From CAVSEK01 sp963726975 (lineage in GTDB: Bacteria; Actinomycetota; Actinomycetes; Mycobacteriales; SCTD01), in assembly GCA_963726975.1 (NCBI GenBank), contig CAVSEK010000001.1, forward strand, positions 1-64,000: 64,000 nt of DNA, in the 5' to 3' direction. Both the position numbers and the translations under genes were made by a program. A model generated the notes under the pieces. The model did no database searches. It worked only from the letters and a program-made list of their open reading frames with translations, and was not told the origin of the DNA. This document shows positions 35,342 through 45,444 of the stretch, in pieces; within the stretch, counting starts at the first letter, position 1; every line of letters begins with the position of its first letter.

Positions 35342-36219
35342 GGGGCGGCGCCCGGCACGACCACCTGGACGAGGTCCAGCGCGGTGAGGTCGGCGTACGG
35401 CGCGAGCCCGGCGGTGGGGACCGCGCCCGTCGGCGCCGGCACGACGTCGGTGAGCCGCCCCACCGGGACCCCCGGCACGAAGGTGTCGGAGCCGGCGGTG
35501 ACGACCGCCGCACCCGGTCGCAGCACGCCCGGGTCGGCGCCCTCGACGAGCGCGAGCCGGGCCCCGCGCCCCGTGCCGGTGAGCAGGCCGAAGGAGCGCG
35601 GCGCGTCGTTGAGGCGCACGCCGACGGTGACGGTCGGGTCGGTGACCAGCGCGACCCGGCAGGTGTCCGGGCCGCACCGCACGGTCCGGCCGACCAGCCC
35701 GAGGCCGGTGGTGACGGTGAGGTCGTCGCGCAGCCCGCGCCGGGTGCCGGCGTCGAGCACGACGGTGCGTTCGAAGGGCGCCGACCCGCCGTAGCCGACG
35801 ACGTGCGCGACCAGCGTGCGCCAGCCCGCGGCGCCGGCCAGCCGCTGCAGCGCGTCGAGCTCGGCGGCCTGCGCCTGCCGGCCCTCGAGCTCGAGCACCC
35901 GCCGGCGCAGCGCCTCGTTGTCGCGCCGCAGCTCCTCGGAGTCGCCGGACCCGCCGACGCTCGGCAGCGCCCGGACAGCCGCCCCGACGGCGCGCACCGC
36001 GGGGCCGAGCGCCGCGTCGGCACCACGGCGCAGCGCGTCCAGGGGCGAGCCGCCCCGCCCGGCATCGACCGCGGTCAGGACGACCGCCGTGAGCGCGAGC
36101 AGCGCGAGCAGCAGCCGCGGCCGCGGACCGGGCGGCGGGCGGCGCGACGCGGGGCCGGACAGCGGTCGGGCAGACGGTCGGGCAGACGGTCGGCCACGGC
36201 GCGCGGGAGGACGGGCCAC
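35338..36219 (-). CDS. mreC: Rod shape-determining protein MreC
   Basis: 293 aa. A basic N-terminus contains a 12-bp DNA tandem repeat that codes SARPSARP. One membrane helix follows (~35-53), then a coiled coil (SEELRRDNEALRRRVLELEGRQAQ) and the beta-barrel periplasmic-type domain (VVLDAGTRRGLRDDLTVTTGLGLVGRTV). It links MreB to PBP2. GTG at 36219, seven bases after the mreB stop. Confidence 0.92.
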   Translation of the reverse strand: MARPPARRGRPSARPSARPLSGPASRRPPPGPRPRLLLALLALTAVVLTAVDAGRGGSPLDALRRGADAALGPAVRAVGAAVRALPSVGGSGDSEELRRDNEALRRRVLELEGRQAQAAELDALQRLAGAAGWRTLVAHVVGYGGSAPFERTVVLDAGTRRGLRDDLTVTTGLGLVGRTVRCGPDTCRVALVTDPTVTVGVRLNDAPRSFGLLTGTGRGARLALVEGADPGVLRPGAAVVTAGSDTFVPGVPVGRLTDVVPAPTGAVPTAGLAPYADLTALDLVQVVVPGAAP

Positions 36220-36226
36220 GCCGGGG

Positions 36227-37264
36227 TCAGCGTCGCGGCTCGGACGACAGGACCTGCTGCAGCTCCTCGAAGTCCTCGACGCAGCGCCCGGAGCCGAGCA
36301 CCACGCTGTGCAGCGGGTTGTCGGCGATGAGCACCGGCATGCCGGTCTCGTGGCGCAGCCGCTCGTCCAGGCCCTGCAGCAGCGCGCCACCGCCGGCGAG
36401 CATGATCCCGCGGTCCATGATGTCGCCGGACAGCTCCGGGGGGCACTGGTCGAGGGTCGTCTTGACGGCGTCGACGATCGTGTTGACCGGCTCCTCGATC
36501 GCCTTGCGGACCTCCTCCGACGTCACGATGATCGTCTTGGGCAGCCCGCTGATGAGGTCGCGCCCGCGGATCTCGGCCTGCGGCTCGTCCGGCCGCGGGA
36601 AGGCCGAGCCGATGAGCATCTTGATCTCCTCGGCGGTGCGCTCCCCGAGCATCAGGGAGTACTCCTTCTTCACGTACGAGATGATCGCTGCGTCGAGCTC
36701 GTCGCCGCCGGTGCGCACGCTCTGCGACGTGACGATCCCGCCGAGGCTGATGACGGCGACCTCGGTGGTGCCGCCGCCGATGTCGACGACCATGTTGCCG
36801 GTCGGCTCGGCCACGGGCAGGCCGGCGCCGATCGCCGCGGCCATCGGCTCCTCGATGATGTGCACCTGGCGGGCGCCGGCCTGGTAGCCGGCGTCCTTGA
36901 CCGCCCGGCGCTCCACGCCGGTGATCCCCGACGGCACGCAGACGACCAGCCGCGGCTTGGCCAGGTGCCGGCGGCTGTGCACCTTCTGGATGAAGTAGCG
37001 CAGCATCCGCTCGGTCGTCTCGAAGTCGGCGATGACGCCGTCCTTGAGCGGCCGGATCGCGACGATGTTGGCCGGCGTCCGGCCGATCATCCGCTTGGCC
37101 TCGGTCCCCACCGCGACCATCGCGCCGGTCTCGGTGTTGAGCGCCACGACCGAGGGCTCGTTGAGCACGACGCCGCGCCCCCGGACGTACACGAGGGTGT
37201 TGGCGGTCCCGAGGTCGACCGCCATGTCGCGGCCGAGGAAGGACAGGGACGACGACGGTGCCAT
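36227..37264 (-). CDS. mreB: Rod shape-determining protein MreB
   Basis: 345 aa actin-like ATPase: DMAVDLGTANTLVYVRGRG (phosphate-1), AVGTEAKRMIGRTP, VVDIGGGTTEVAVISLGGIV (phosphate-2) and GIMLAGGGALLQGLDERL. It organises lateral wall synthesis. First gene of the mreBCD-pbp2-rodA operon. GGAGG precedes the start. Confidence 0.97.
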   Translation of the reverse strand: MAPSSSLSFLGRDMAVDLGTANTLVYVRGRGVVLNEPSVVALNTETGAMVAVGTEAKRMIGRTPANIVAIRPLKDGVIADFETTERMLRYFIQKVHSRRHLAKPRLVVCVPSGITGVERRAVKDAGYQAGARQVHIIEEPMAAAIGAGLPVAEPTGNMVVDIGGGTTEVAVISLGGIVTSQSVRTGGDELDAAIISYVKKEYSLMLGERTAEEIKMLIGSAFPRPDEPQAEIRGRDLISGLPKTIIVTSEEVRKAIEEPVNTIVDAVKTTLDQCPPELSGDIMDRGIMLAGGGALLQGLDERLRHETGMPVLIADNPLHSVVLGSGRCVEDFEELQQVLSSEPRR

Positions 37265-37324
37265 GGAGGAGGCGGGCCTTCCGGCGGTGCGGGGGCGGTG
37301 CGGGCCGAACCCCCTCAGCGTAGG

Positions 37325-37352
37325 TGCGGCAGGGCGTGCCGCCCTGCTGCCG
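37325..37352 (-). terminator. Hairpin after ndk
   Basis: GCAGGGC-GTGCC-GCCCTGC with flanking extension GCGGCAG.../...CTGCCGC (small bulge), just past the ndk stop and before the mreB leader. Confidence 0.6.
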
Positions 37353-37358
37353 CGCCCG

Positions 37359-37769
37359 CTACAGCGAGGGGAAGAACAGCGCGACCTCGCGGGCGGCGCT
37401 CTCCGGGGAGTCGCTGCCGTGCACGAGGTTCTCGCCGATCTCCAGGGCGTAGTCGCCGCGGATCGAGCCGGGGGTCGCCTCGACCGGGTTGGTGACGCCC
37501 ATGAGGCGCCGGGTGCCCGCGACGGCGTTCGGTCCCTCGACGACGAGCGCCACGAGCGGCCCGCCGGTGATGAAGTCGACGAGCTCGCCGAAGAACGGGC
37601 GCTCGCGGTGCTCGCCGTAGTGCTGCTCGGCGGTCTCGCGGTCGAGGGTGCGCAGCTCCATCGCGACCAGGCTCAGCCCCTTGCGCTCGAGACGGCTGAG
37701 GACCTCGCCGGCGAGGCCGCGGCGGACGCCGTCGGGCTTGACGAGGACGAGGGTGCGCTCGGTGGCCAC
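37359..37769 (-). CDS. ndk: Nucleoside diphosphate kinase
   Basis: 136 aa. TLVLVKPDGVRRGLAGEVLSR, then GDYALEIGENLVHGSDSPESA with the phosphorylated histidine. It equalises NTP/dNTP pools from ATP. Lies between folC and mreB in the normal actinobacterial order. Confidence 0.97.
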   Translation of the reverse strand: MATERTLVLVKPDGVRRGLAGEVLSRLERKGLSLVAMELRTLDRETAEQHYGEHRERPFFGELVDFITGGPLVALVVEGPNAVAGTRRLMGVTNPVEATPGSIRGDYALEIGENLVHGSDSPESAAREVALFFPSL

Positions 37770-37831
37770 GGGGATCGGACTCCTGTACGAGAGGGGGCGG
37801 TCCCGGGCACGCTACCGGGCCGCCGGTCCCC

Positions 37832-39148
37832 TCAGCGGCGCAGCAGCGTGCGGGCCTCGCCGGCGGTGACCACCGAGCCGGTGACGAGCACGCCCGCGCC
37901 GCCGAGCTCGGCCTCCTCCTCGGCGCGGCGCACGGCCGTGTCGATCGCGTCGTCGAGCGCGTCCTCGACGTCGACCCGGTCCTCGCCGAAGACGTCGACG
38001 GCGAGCTCGTGCAGCGCGTCGGCCGACAGCGCCCGCGGCGAGGCGTTCGTCGTGACCACGACCGAGGTGACGGCGGGCTCGAGCACCTCGAGCATCGCCC
38101 GCACGTCCTTGTCGGCCAGGCAGGCGACGACGGCGACGAGCGAGGTGAAGGAGAAGGACTCCGGCAGCGTCGTGACCAGCGCCGACATGCCCGCGGGGTT
38201 GTGGGCGGCGTCGACGAGCACCGTCGGGCTGGTGCGCAGCACCTCCAGGCGGCCCGGGCTGCTCACCTGCGCGAAGCCCTCCCGCACCGCCTCCGGGTCG
38301 AGCGCCCCCGCGCCGCCGAGGAACGCCTCGACCGCCGCGACGGCGCTCGCGGCGTTCGCCGCCTGGTGAGCGCCGTGCAGCGGGAGGAACACCTCGTCGT
38401 ACGTCCCGGCGAGCCCCTGCAGGGTGAGCAGCTGGCCGCCGACGGCGGTGCGCCGGTCGACGACGCCGTACTCCAGGCCCTCGCGCGCGACCGTGGCGCC
38501 GACCTCGGCGGCCCGGCGCAGCAGCACCTGCGCGGCCTCCAGCGGCTGCGCGGCCATGACGACGGTCGCGCCGGGGTGGATGATCCCGGCCTTCTCGCCG
38601 GCGATCTCGGCGAGCGTCGTGCCCAGCAGCGGCACGTGGTCCAGGCCGACCGGGAGCACGACGGCCGTGCCGGCCTGGGCGACGTTGGTGGCGTCCCAGG
38701 TGCCGCCGAGCCCGACCTCCAGGACCGCGACGTCGACCGGCGCGTCCGCGAAGGCCGCGAACGCCATGCCCGTGAGCACCTCGAAGAAGGTCATCGGCAC
38801 CGGCGAGCGGGCGTCGACGAGCTCGACGAACGGCAGCACCTCGTCGAACAGCGCCGTGAAGCGCTCCTCGCTCACCGGGTCGCCGTCGACGCTGATCCGC
38901 TCGGTCGGGCTGTGCAGGTGCGGGCTGGTGTAGCGGCCGGGGCGCAGCCCGAGCGCCCGCACCAGCGCGTCGACCATGCGCGCGGTGCTCGTCTTGCCGT
39001 TGGTGCCGGTGAGCGCGATCGACGGGTAGGCCCGGTGCGGGTCGCCGAGCAGGTCGACGAGCAGCCGGACCCGGTCGAGGTCGGGGACCATCCGGTCCTC
39101 GCTCGGGTAGCGCGTCGCCAGCGCGCCCATGACCCGGTCCAGGCTCAC
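37832..39148 (-). CDS. folC: Folylpolyglutamate / dihydrofolate synthase
   Basis: 438 aa Mur-ligase-like enzyme that adds glutamate to folates. It has a P-loop ALTGTNGKTSTARM, the folate loop YTSPHLHSPTERI, EVGLGGTWDATNV and VLVDAAHNPAG. The GTG at 39148 overlaps the valS stop (GTGA); an ATG at 39130 is an alternative. Co-transcribed with valS. Confidence 0.94.
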   Translation of the reverse strand: MSLDRVMGALATRYPSEDRMVPDLDRVRLLVDLLGDPHRAYPSIALTGTNGKTSTARMVDALVRALGLRPGRYTSPHLHSPTERISVDGDPVSEERFTALFDEVLPFVELVDARSPVPMTFFEVLTGMAFAAFADAPVDVAVLEVGLGGTWDATNVAQAGTAVVLPVGLDHVPLLGTTLAEIAGEKAGIIHPGATVVMAAQPLEAAQVLLRRAAEVGATVAREGLEYGVVDRRTAVGGQLLTLQGLAGTYDEVFLPLHGAHQAANAASAVAAVEAFLGGAGALDPEAVREGFAQVSSPGRLEVLRTSPTVLVDAAHNPAGMSALVTTLPESFSFTSLVAVVACLADKDVRAMLEVLEPAVTSVVVTTNASPRALSADALHELAVDVFGEDRVDVEDALDDAIDTAVRRAEEEAELGGAGVLVTGSVVTAGEARTLLRR

Positions 39149-41670
39149 GGGGCGGGCACCGCCGCGGCCAGCTCGACCTCGACGGCCGGCGCCTCCCCCA
39201 CCTCGAGCTGCAGGTCGGCGACGACCCCGGCGTTGCGCAGGTCGACCTCCGCGCCGCGCAGCAGGGCCACGGCGGCCTCGTCGTGCACGACCCGCACCCG
39301 GTCGACCTCGGCCCGCATCGACAGCTTGGCGGTGCTCTTGGCCTTGCGCACCTGGCTGAGCACGTCGGCGGCCAGCCCGAGCAGCGCGGGGTCGCCCTCG
39401 CCGGCGGCGGTGACCTCCTGCGCCGTCGGCCAGGCCGCGCGGTGCACCGAGCCCTCGCGCCACCACGACCAGACCTCCTCCGCGGCGAACGCGAGGAACG
39501 GCGCGAACAGCCGCAGCAGGACGTCCAGCGCCAGGCGCAGGGTCCGTCCGGCGCTCGCCGCCGCCTCGCCCTCGCCGTACGCCCGGCCCTTGACGAGCTC
39601 GATGTAGTCGTCGCAGAAGGACCAGAAGAAGGCCTCGGTGCGCTCCAGCGCCCGGGCGTAGTCGTACGCCTCGAAGGCCGCGGTGGCCTCGTCGACGACC
39701 TCGGCGAGGCGGCTCAGCAGCGCGCGGTCCAGCGGCTCGGTCGCCGGGCCGGGGTCCGCCGCCGGGAACGCGAGGGCGAACTTGCTGGCGTTGAGCAGCT
39801 TCACCGCCAGGCGCCGGCCGTTCTTCATCTGCCCGTAGTCGACGGCGGTGTCGGTGCCCGGGCGGCCGCTGCAGGCCCAGTACCGCACCCCGTCGGCGCC
39901 GTACTGCTCGAGCAGCGGCAGCGGCGTGACGACGTTGCCCTTGCTCTTGCTCATCTTCTTGCGGTCGGGGTCGAGCACCCACCCGTTGATGGTGGTGTCG
40001 CGCCAGGGCAGCACGCCCGCCTCGAGGTGGCTGCGCACGACGGTGGAGAACAGCCAGGTCCGGATGATCTCCGGCCCCTGCGGGCGCAGGTCCATCGGGA
40101 AGACCCGGGCGAACAGGTCGGGGTCGTCCTCCCAGCGGCCGGCGATCTGCGGCGTGAGCGAGGACGTCGCCCAGGTGTCCATGACGTCGGGGTCGCCGCC
40201 GAAGCCGCCGGGCACGCCGCGCTGGTCCTCGGCGAAGCCGTCCGGCACGTCGGTGCTGGGGTCGACCGGCAGGCGGTCCTCGGCGGGCACGAGCGGCGCG
40301 TCGTAGCGCGGCTCGCCGGCCTCGTCGAGCCGGTACCACAGCGGGATCGGCACGCCGAAGAAGCGCTGGCGGCTGATCAGCCAGTCGCCGTTGAGCCCCT
40401 GCACCCAGTTGTCGTAGCGGGCCTGCATGTGGTGCGGGTGCCACCGCAGCTCCCGCCCGCGCTCGAGCAGCTCGGCGCGCCGGGCGTCGTCGCGACCGCC
40501 GTTGCGCACGTACCACTGCCGGCTCGTCACGACCTCGAGCGGGCGGTCGCCCTTCTCGAAGAACTTCACCGGGTGCGTGATCGGGCGCGGCTCGCCGACG
40601 AGGTCGCCGGAAGCGGCGAGCATCTCGACGATCCGCCGCTGCGCCTGCTTGACGCCCTTGCCGGCCAGCTCGGCGTACGGCTCCGGCGCGACCCCCTCGG
40701 GCGCGGCCGGCAGCAGCCGGCCGTCGCGGCCGACGATGCTGCGCACCGGCAGGTCGAGCTCGCGCCACCAGACCACGTCGGTGGTGTCGCCGAACGTGCA
40801 GATCATGGCGATGCCGGAGCCCTTGCCGGGCTCGGCGAGCGGGTGGGCGTGCACCGGGACCTCGACGCCGAACAGCGGCGTCGTCACCGTGGTGCCGAAC
40901 AGCGGCTGGTACCGCTCGTCGTCGGGGTGCGCCACGAGCGCCACGCAGGCCGGCAGCAGCTCCGGGCGGGTCGTCTCGATGAAGACCTTGTCGCCGTCGG
41001 GACGGGAGAAGCCGATCCGGTGGTAGGCACCGGGCTGCTCGCGGTCCTCGAGCTCGGCCTGCGCGACCGCCGTCCGGAAGTCGACGTCCCAGAGCGTGGG
41101 GGCCTCCGAGGCGTACGCCTCGCCGCGGGCCAGGTTGCGCAGGAACGCCCGCTGGCTGGCGCGCTGGCTCTCCGGCCCGATGGTGGTGTAGGTCTGCGCC
41201 CAGTCCACCGACAGGCCGAGGGTGCGCCACAGCTGCTCGAAGGCCTTCTCGTCCTCGGCCGTGAGGCGCAGGCACAGCTCGACGAACGTCCGGCGGCCGA
41301 TGCTCACCGGCTCCTTCGGCGGCGAGGCCGGCGGCTCGTACGCCGGGTCGTAGGGCAGCGAGGGGTCGCAGCGCACGCCGTAGTAGTTCTGCACCCGGCG
41401 CTCGGTCGGCAGGCCGTTGTCGTCCCAGCCCATCGGGTAGAAGAGCGTGCGCCCGGTCATCCGGCGGTAGCGGGCGACGCTGTCGGTCTGGGCGTAGCCG
41501 AAGACCGAGCCCATGTGCAGCGAGCCGCTCACGGTCGGCGGCGGCGTGTCGATCGAGTAGACCTGCTCGCGCGGGGCGCTGCGGTCGAAGGCGTAGGTGC
41601 CCTGCTCGGTCCAGACGGCGTCCCAGCGGCTCTCGAGTCCGTCGAGGGAGGGGCGGTCCGGGATGCTCAT
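39145..41670 (-). CDS. valS: Valine--tRNA ligase
   Basis: 841 aa class I synthetase. The HIGH-type motif is GSLHMGSVFGYAQTD, MGWDDNGLPTERRVQNYYG follows, the editing domain is ~200-400, and KKMSKSKGNVV is the second signature; a C-terminal anticodon-binding region completes it. It is the shorter ValS form found in many actinomycetes. TAGACT ends six bases before the ATG with no ribosome site, so translation is probably leaderless. Confidence 0.96.
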   Translation of the reverse strand: MSIPDRPSLDGLESRWDAVWTEQGTYAFDRSAPREQVYSIDTPPPTVSGSLHMGSVFGYAQTDSVARYRRMTGRTLFYPMGWDDNGLPTERRVQNYYGVRCDPSLPYDPAYEPPASPPKEPVSIGRRTFVELCLRLTAEDEKAFEQLWRTLGLSVDWAQTYTTIGPESQRASQRAFLRNLARGEAYASEAPTLWDVDFRTAVAQAELEDREQPGAYHRIGFSRPDGDKVFIETTRPELLPACVALVAHPDDERYQPLFGTTVTTPLFGVEVPVHAHPLAEPGKGSGIAMICTFGDTTDVVWWRELDLPVRSIVGRDGRLLPAAPEGVAPEPYAELAGKGVKQAQRRIVEMLAASGDLVGEPRPITHPVKFFEKGDRPLEVVTSRQWYVRNGGRDDARRAELLERGRELRWHPHHMQARYDNWVQGLNGDWLISRQRFFGVPIPLWYRLDEAGEPRYDAPLVPAEDRLPVDPSTDVPDGFAEDQRGVPGGFGGDPDVMDTWATSSLTPQIAGRWEDDPDLFARVFPMDLRPQGPEIIRTWLFSTVVRSHLEAGVLPWRDTTINGWVLDPDRKKMSKSKGNVVTPLPLLEQYGADGVRYWACSGRPGTDTAVDYGQMKNGRRLAVKLLNASKFALAFPAADPGPATEPLDRALLSRLAEVVDEATAAFEAYDYARALERTEAFFWSFCDDYIELVKGRAYGEGEAAASAGRTLRLALDVLLRLFAPFLAFAAEEVWSWWREGSVHRAAWPTAQEVTAAGEGDPALLGLAADVLSQVRKAKSTAKLSMRAEVDRVRVVHDEAAVALLRGAEVDLRNAGVVADLQLEVGEAPAVEVELAAAVPAP

Positions 41671-41676
41671 GCCGCG

Positions 41677-41682
41677 AGTCTA
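41677..41682 (-). promoter_or_regulatory. -10 box TAGACT of leaderless valS
   Basis: Near-consensus TAGACT six bases before the valS ATG. Divergent from the thioesterase -10. Confidence 0.55.
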
Positions 41683-41696
41683 GGGAGCGCGCTCGC

Positions 41697-41702
41697 TACC
41701 CT
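41697..41702 (+). promoter_or_regulatory. -10 box TACCCT of the leaderless thioesterase gene
   Basis: TACCCT eight bases before the GTG at 41711, in a 40-bp divergent intergenic region. Confidence 0.45.
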
Positions 41703-41710
41703 CCCCTGCC

Positions 41711-42481
41711 GTGACCGCCGCGCCGCCGCCGCCTGCCCGCACCCTCGAGCTGGACCGCACCTGGACGTACGGACCGGACGTGCAGCACGGCGGCCGGCTG
41801 CTCGAGCGGGTCGTCGAGGTGGCGCTGCAGGAGGTGCCGCACCCCCACCCGCTGGCGGTGAGCGCGCACTTCCTCACCGCGCCGCGGCTCGGCGAGGCGG
41901 TGGTGGCCGTCGAGGTGCTGCGCACGGGGCGCTCGGTCAGCGCGGTGTCGGCCCGGCTCGCCCAGGGCGGGCGCACCTGCCTCGACGTCGTCGTCACCGC
42001 GGGCACGCTGGGGACGCCCGGGCCCCCGGCGTACGCCGCCGGCTCGCCGCCCGAGCTCGCCCCGCTGGAGGCCTGCGTGCGCAACGGCCCCGTCGAGGGG
42101 ATGCCGCGCAACGGGATCACCGAGCAGCTCGACCTGCGGCTCGACCCGTCGGCGGCCGGCTGGCTGTCGGAGCGGCCCTCGGAGACCGCCGAGGTCAAGG
42201 GGTGGGTGCGCTACGTGTCGGGTCGCCCGGTCGACCCGCTCGCGCTGGTCTGCCTCGCCGACGCCATGCCGCCGGTCACCTTCGCGCTCGGGCTGCCGGG
42301 CTGGGTGCCCACCGTGGAGCTCACCGTCCACGTGCGCGCCGTGCCCGCGCCCGGCTGGGTGCGCGTCGTGCAGCGGGCGACGGTCATCGCGGACGGCTGG
42401 CTCGACGAGACCTGCGAGATCTGGGACAGCAGCGACCGGCTCGTCGCGCAGGCCGTGCAGCTCGCCGCCTACCGCGGCTGA
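41711..42481 (+). CDS. Acyl-CoA thioesterase-like double hot-dog protein
   Basis: 256 aa. Two hot-dog halves: an N-terminal half with YGPDVQHGGRLLERVVEVALQ and SAHFLTAPRLGEAVVAVEVLRTGRSVSAV, and a C-terminal half with DPLALVCLADAMPPVTF and a final WDSSDRLVAQAVQLAAYRG. This is the layout of the TesB-like thioesterase family of actinomycetes. It probably hydrolyses acyl-CoA; the chain length is unknown. Divergent from valS, convergent with clpX. Confidence 0.85.
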   Translation: MTAAPPPPARTLELDRTWTYGPDVQHGGRLLERVVEVALQEVPHPHPLAVSAHFLTAPRLGEAVVAVEVLRTGRSVSAVSARLAQGGRTCLDVVVTAGTLGTPGPPAYAAGSPPELAPLEACVRNGPVEGMPRNGITEQLDLRLDPSAAGWLSERPSETAEVKGWVRYVSGRPVDPLALVCLADAMPPVTFALGLPGWVPTVELTVHVRAVPAPGWVRVVQRATVIADGWLDETCEIWDSSDRLVAQAVQLAAYRG

Positions 42482-42488
42482 GCCGCGG
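42472..42488. terminator. Hairpin with the stop codon in its loop
   Basis: CCGCGGC-TGA-GCCGCGG: a perfect 7-bp stem whose loop is the TGA of the thioesterase gene, 12 bases from the clpX stop. It could serve both convergent genes. Confidence 0.45.
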
Positions 42489-42500
42489 GAGACCGGCAGG

Positions 42501-43781
<1,281 letters not shown>

Positions 43782-43869
43782 CGCTCACCCTCGTCCCTGT
43801 CCGTCCGGCACCAGGGCCGGCGACCGTGTCCCGACGGTACCGCCTGGGACCCCGCTGCCACACTGTCTT

Positions 43870-43883
43870 GACCGAGCTCGGTC
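43870..43883. promoter_or_regulatory. 14-bp palindrome upstream of clpX
   Basis: GACCGAGCTCGGTC, perfect, ~90 bases before the clpX start in the clpP2-clpX gap. Candidate regulator site; it does not match the ClgR pattern I know. Confidence 0.35.
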
Positions 43884-43909
43884 GACCGGGTCCGGGCCGA
43901 CCGAGCGCG

Positions 43910-43939
43910 CGGTGCGGACCGGAGCACCGGTCCGCACCG
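43910..43939 (-). terminator. Terminator of clpP1P2
   Basis: Perfect 13-bp stem CGGTGCGGACCGG / CCGGTCCGCACCG with a 4-nt loop, 7 bases past the clpP2 stop. Confidence 0.85.
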
Positions 43940-43946
43940 TGGACCA

Positions 43947-44579
43947 CTACCGCCCTGCGCTCGCGACGGCCGCCGTCTTGCGCGTGCTCACGACCTCGTC
44001 GATGAGGCCGTACGCCACGGCCTCCTCGGCCGTGAGGATCTTGTCGCGCTCGATGTCCTTGCGGATGTCCTCGACGGACTTGCCGCTGTGCCGCGAGAGC
44101 ATCTGCTCGAGCAGGTCGCGCATGCGCAGGATCTCGCGGGCCTGGATCTCGATGTCGCTGGACTGGCCCTCGCCCCCGCCGGAGGGCTGGTGGATGAGCA
44201 CCCGGGCGTGCTGCAGGGCGAGCCGCTTGCCCCGGGTGCCGGCCGCGAGCAGCACCGCCGCCGCGGACGCGGCCTGACCCATGCAGATCGTCTGGATCTC
44301 CGGCTTGACGAACTGCATCGTGTCGTAGATCGCGGTCAGCGCCGTGAAGGAGCCGCCGGGCGAGTTGATGTAGATCGAGATGTCGCGGTCGGGGTCCTCG
44401 GACTCCAGGTGCAGCAGCTGCGCCATGACGACGTTGGCGACGCCGTCGTCGATCGGCGTGCCCAGGAAGATGATGCGCTCCTTGAGCAGCCGGCTGTAGA
44501 TGTCGAACGAGCGCTCCCCGCGGGAGGTCTGCTCGATGACGATCGGGATCGTGTAGTTGGTCGGGTCCGAGAAGCTCAT
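43947..44579 (-). CDS. clpP2: ATP-dependent Clp protease subunit ClpP2
   Basis: 210 aa. Catalytic serine in ICMGQAASAAAVLLAAG, histidine in HARVLIHQPSGG and the family segment DISIYINSPGGSFTALTAIYDTMQFV. In actinomycetes ClpP1 and ClpP2 form one mixed 14-mer. ATG at 44579 with AGGAGG upstream; 13 bases after clpP1. Confidence 0.95.
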   Translation of the reverse strand: MSFSDPTNYTIPIVIEQTSRGERSFDIYSRLLKERIIFLGTPIDDGVANVVMAQLLHLESEDPDRDISIYINSPGGSFTALTAIYDTMQFVKPEIQTICMGQAASAAAVLLAAGTRGKRLALQHARVLIHQPSGGGEGQSSDIEIQAREILRMRDLLEQMLSRHSGKSVEDIRKDIERDKILTAEEAVAYGLIDEVVSTRKTAAVASAGR

Positions 44580-44592
44580 GGTGCGGCCCCTC

Positions 44593-45258
44593 CTAGGACC
44601 GGGTGCCGGCGCCGGACGGGACGTCCTTGGCTCCGGTGATGACGTGGTCGATGAACCCGTACTCACGGGCCTCCTCCGCCGAGAACCAGCGGTCGCGGTC
44701 GGAGTCGCGCTCGATCTGCTCCGCGCTCTGGCCGGTGTGGAAGGAGATCCGCTCGGCCATCTGCTTCTTGACGTAGAGCATCTGCTCGGCCTGGATGGCG
44801 ATGTCGGCCGCGGTGCCGCCGATGCCGCCGGACGGCTGGTGCATCATGATCCGCGCGTGCGGGGTGGCGTAGCGCTTGCCCTTGGCCCCCGCGCAGAGCA
44901 GGAACTGCCCCATCGAGGCGGCCAGGCCCAGCCCGACCGTCGCCACGTCGTTCTGGACGAACTGCATCGTGTCGTAGATCGCCATGCCGGCCGAGATCGA
45001 GCCGCCGGGGCTGTTGATGTAGAGGAAGATGTCGCGCTCGGGGTCCTCGGCCGCGAGCAGCAGCAGCTGCGCGCAGATCGCGTTGGCCATGTCGTCCATG
45101 ACCGGCGAGCCGAGGAAGATGATCCGCTCGCGCAGGAGACGGTTGAAGACCTGGGCGTCGAGCCCCATGTCGCCGCCGCCGGGCGCGCGCAGCGCAGGGG
45201 CGACCAGCCCACGGGAGGGGACGGCCAGGGTCGGGGGGGTGCTCACTTCCGGGCTCAC
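44593..45258 (-). CDS. clpP1: ATP-dependent Clp protease subunit ClpP1
   Basis: 221 aa with a GTG start at 45258. Catalytic serine in GLGLAASMGQFLL, histidine in HARIMMHQPSGG. The first ~40 residues are a variable propeptide-like region before MGLDAQVFNRLLRERIIFLGS, so the exact start is uncertain (another GTG at 45246). A TACTGT box (45321-45326, minus) is the likely -10, giving a ~55-nt leader. Confidence 0.93.
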   Translation of the reverse strand: MSPEVSTPPTLAVPSRGLVAPALRAPGGGDMGLDAQVFNRLLRERIIFLGSPVMDDMANAICAQLLLLAAEDPERDIFLYINSPGGSISAGMAIYDTMQFVQNDVATVGLGLAASMGQFLLCAGAKGKRYATPHARIMMHQPSGGIGGTAADIAIQAEQMLYVKKQMAERISFHTGQSAEQIERDSDRDRWFSAEEAREYGFIDHVITGAKDVPSGAGTRS

Positions 45259-45395
45259 TGAGGGACCTGCCTCGGGTCGTCTGGCGTGGTCTCCCACGCG
45301 CGTCGTCGTGCCTGTCGAGGACAGTAACGCCGGGCCCTGACGGTCTCGTCCGGCGCGGAGCCCGTTCCGCTCACAGCGCAGCGCCGGACCGGACG

Positions 45396-45437
45396 CGCGG
45401 AGGGCCCGGCACGCGGGCGCGCGCCGGGCCCTCCGCG
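45396..45437 (-). terminator. Terminator of tig
   Basis: Perfect 15-bp stem CGCGGAGGGCCCGGC / GCCGGGCCCTCCGCG with a 12-nt loop, 7 bases after the trigger factor stop. Confidence 0.88.
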
Positions 45438-45444
45438 GACCGGA

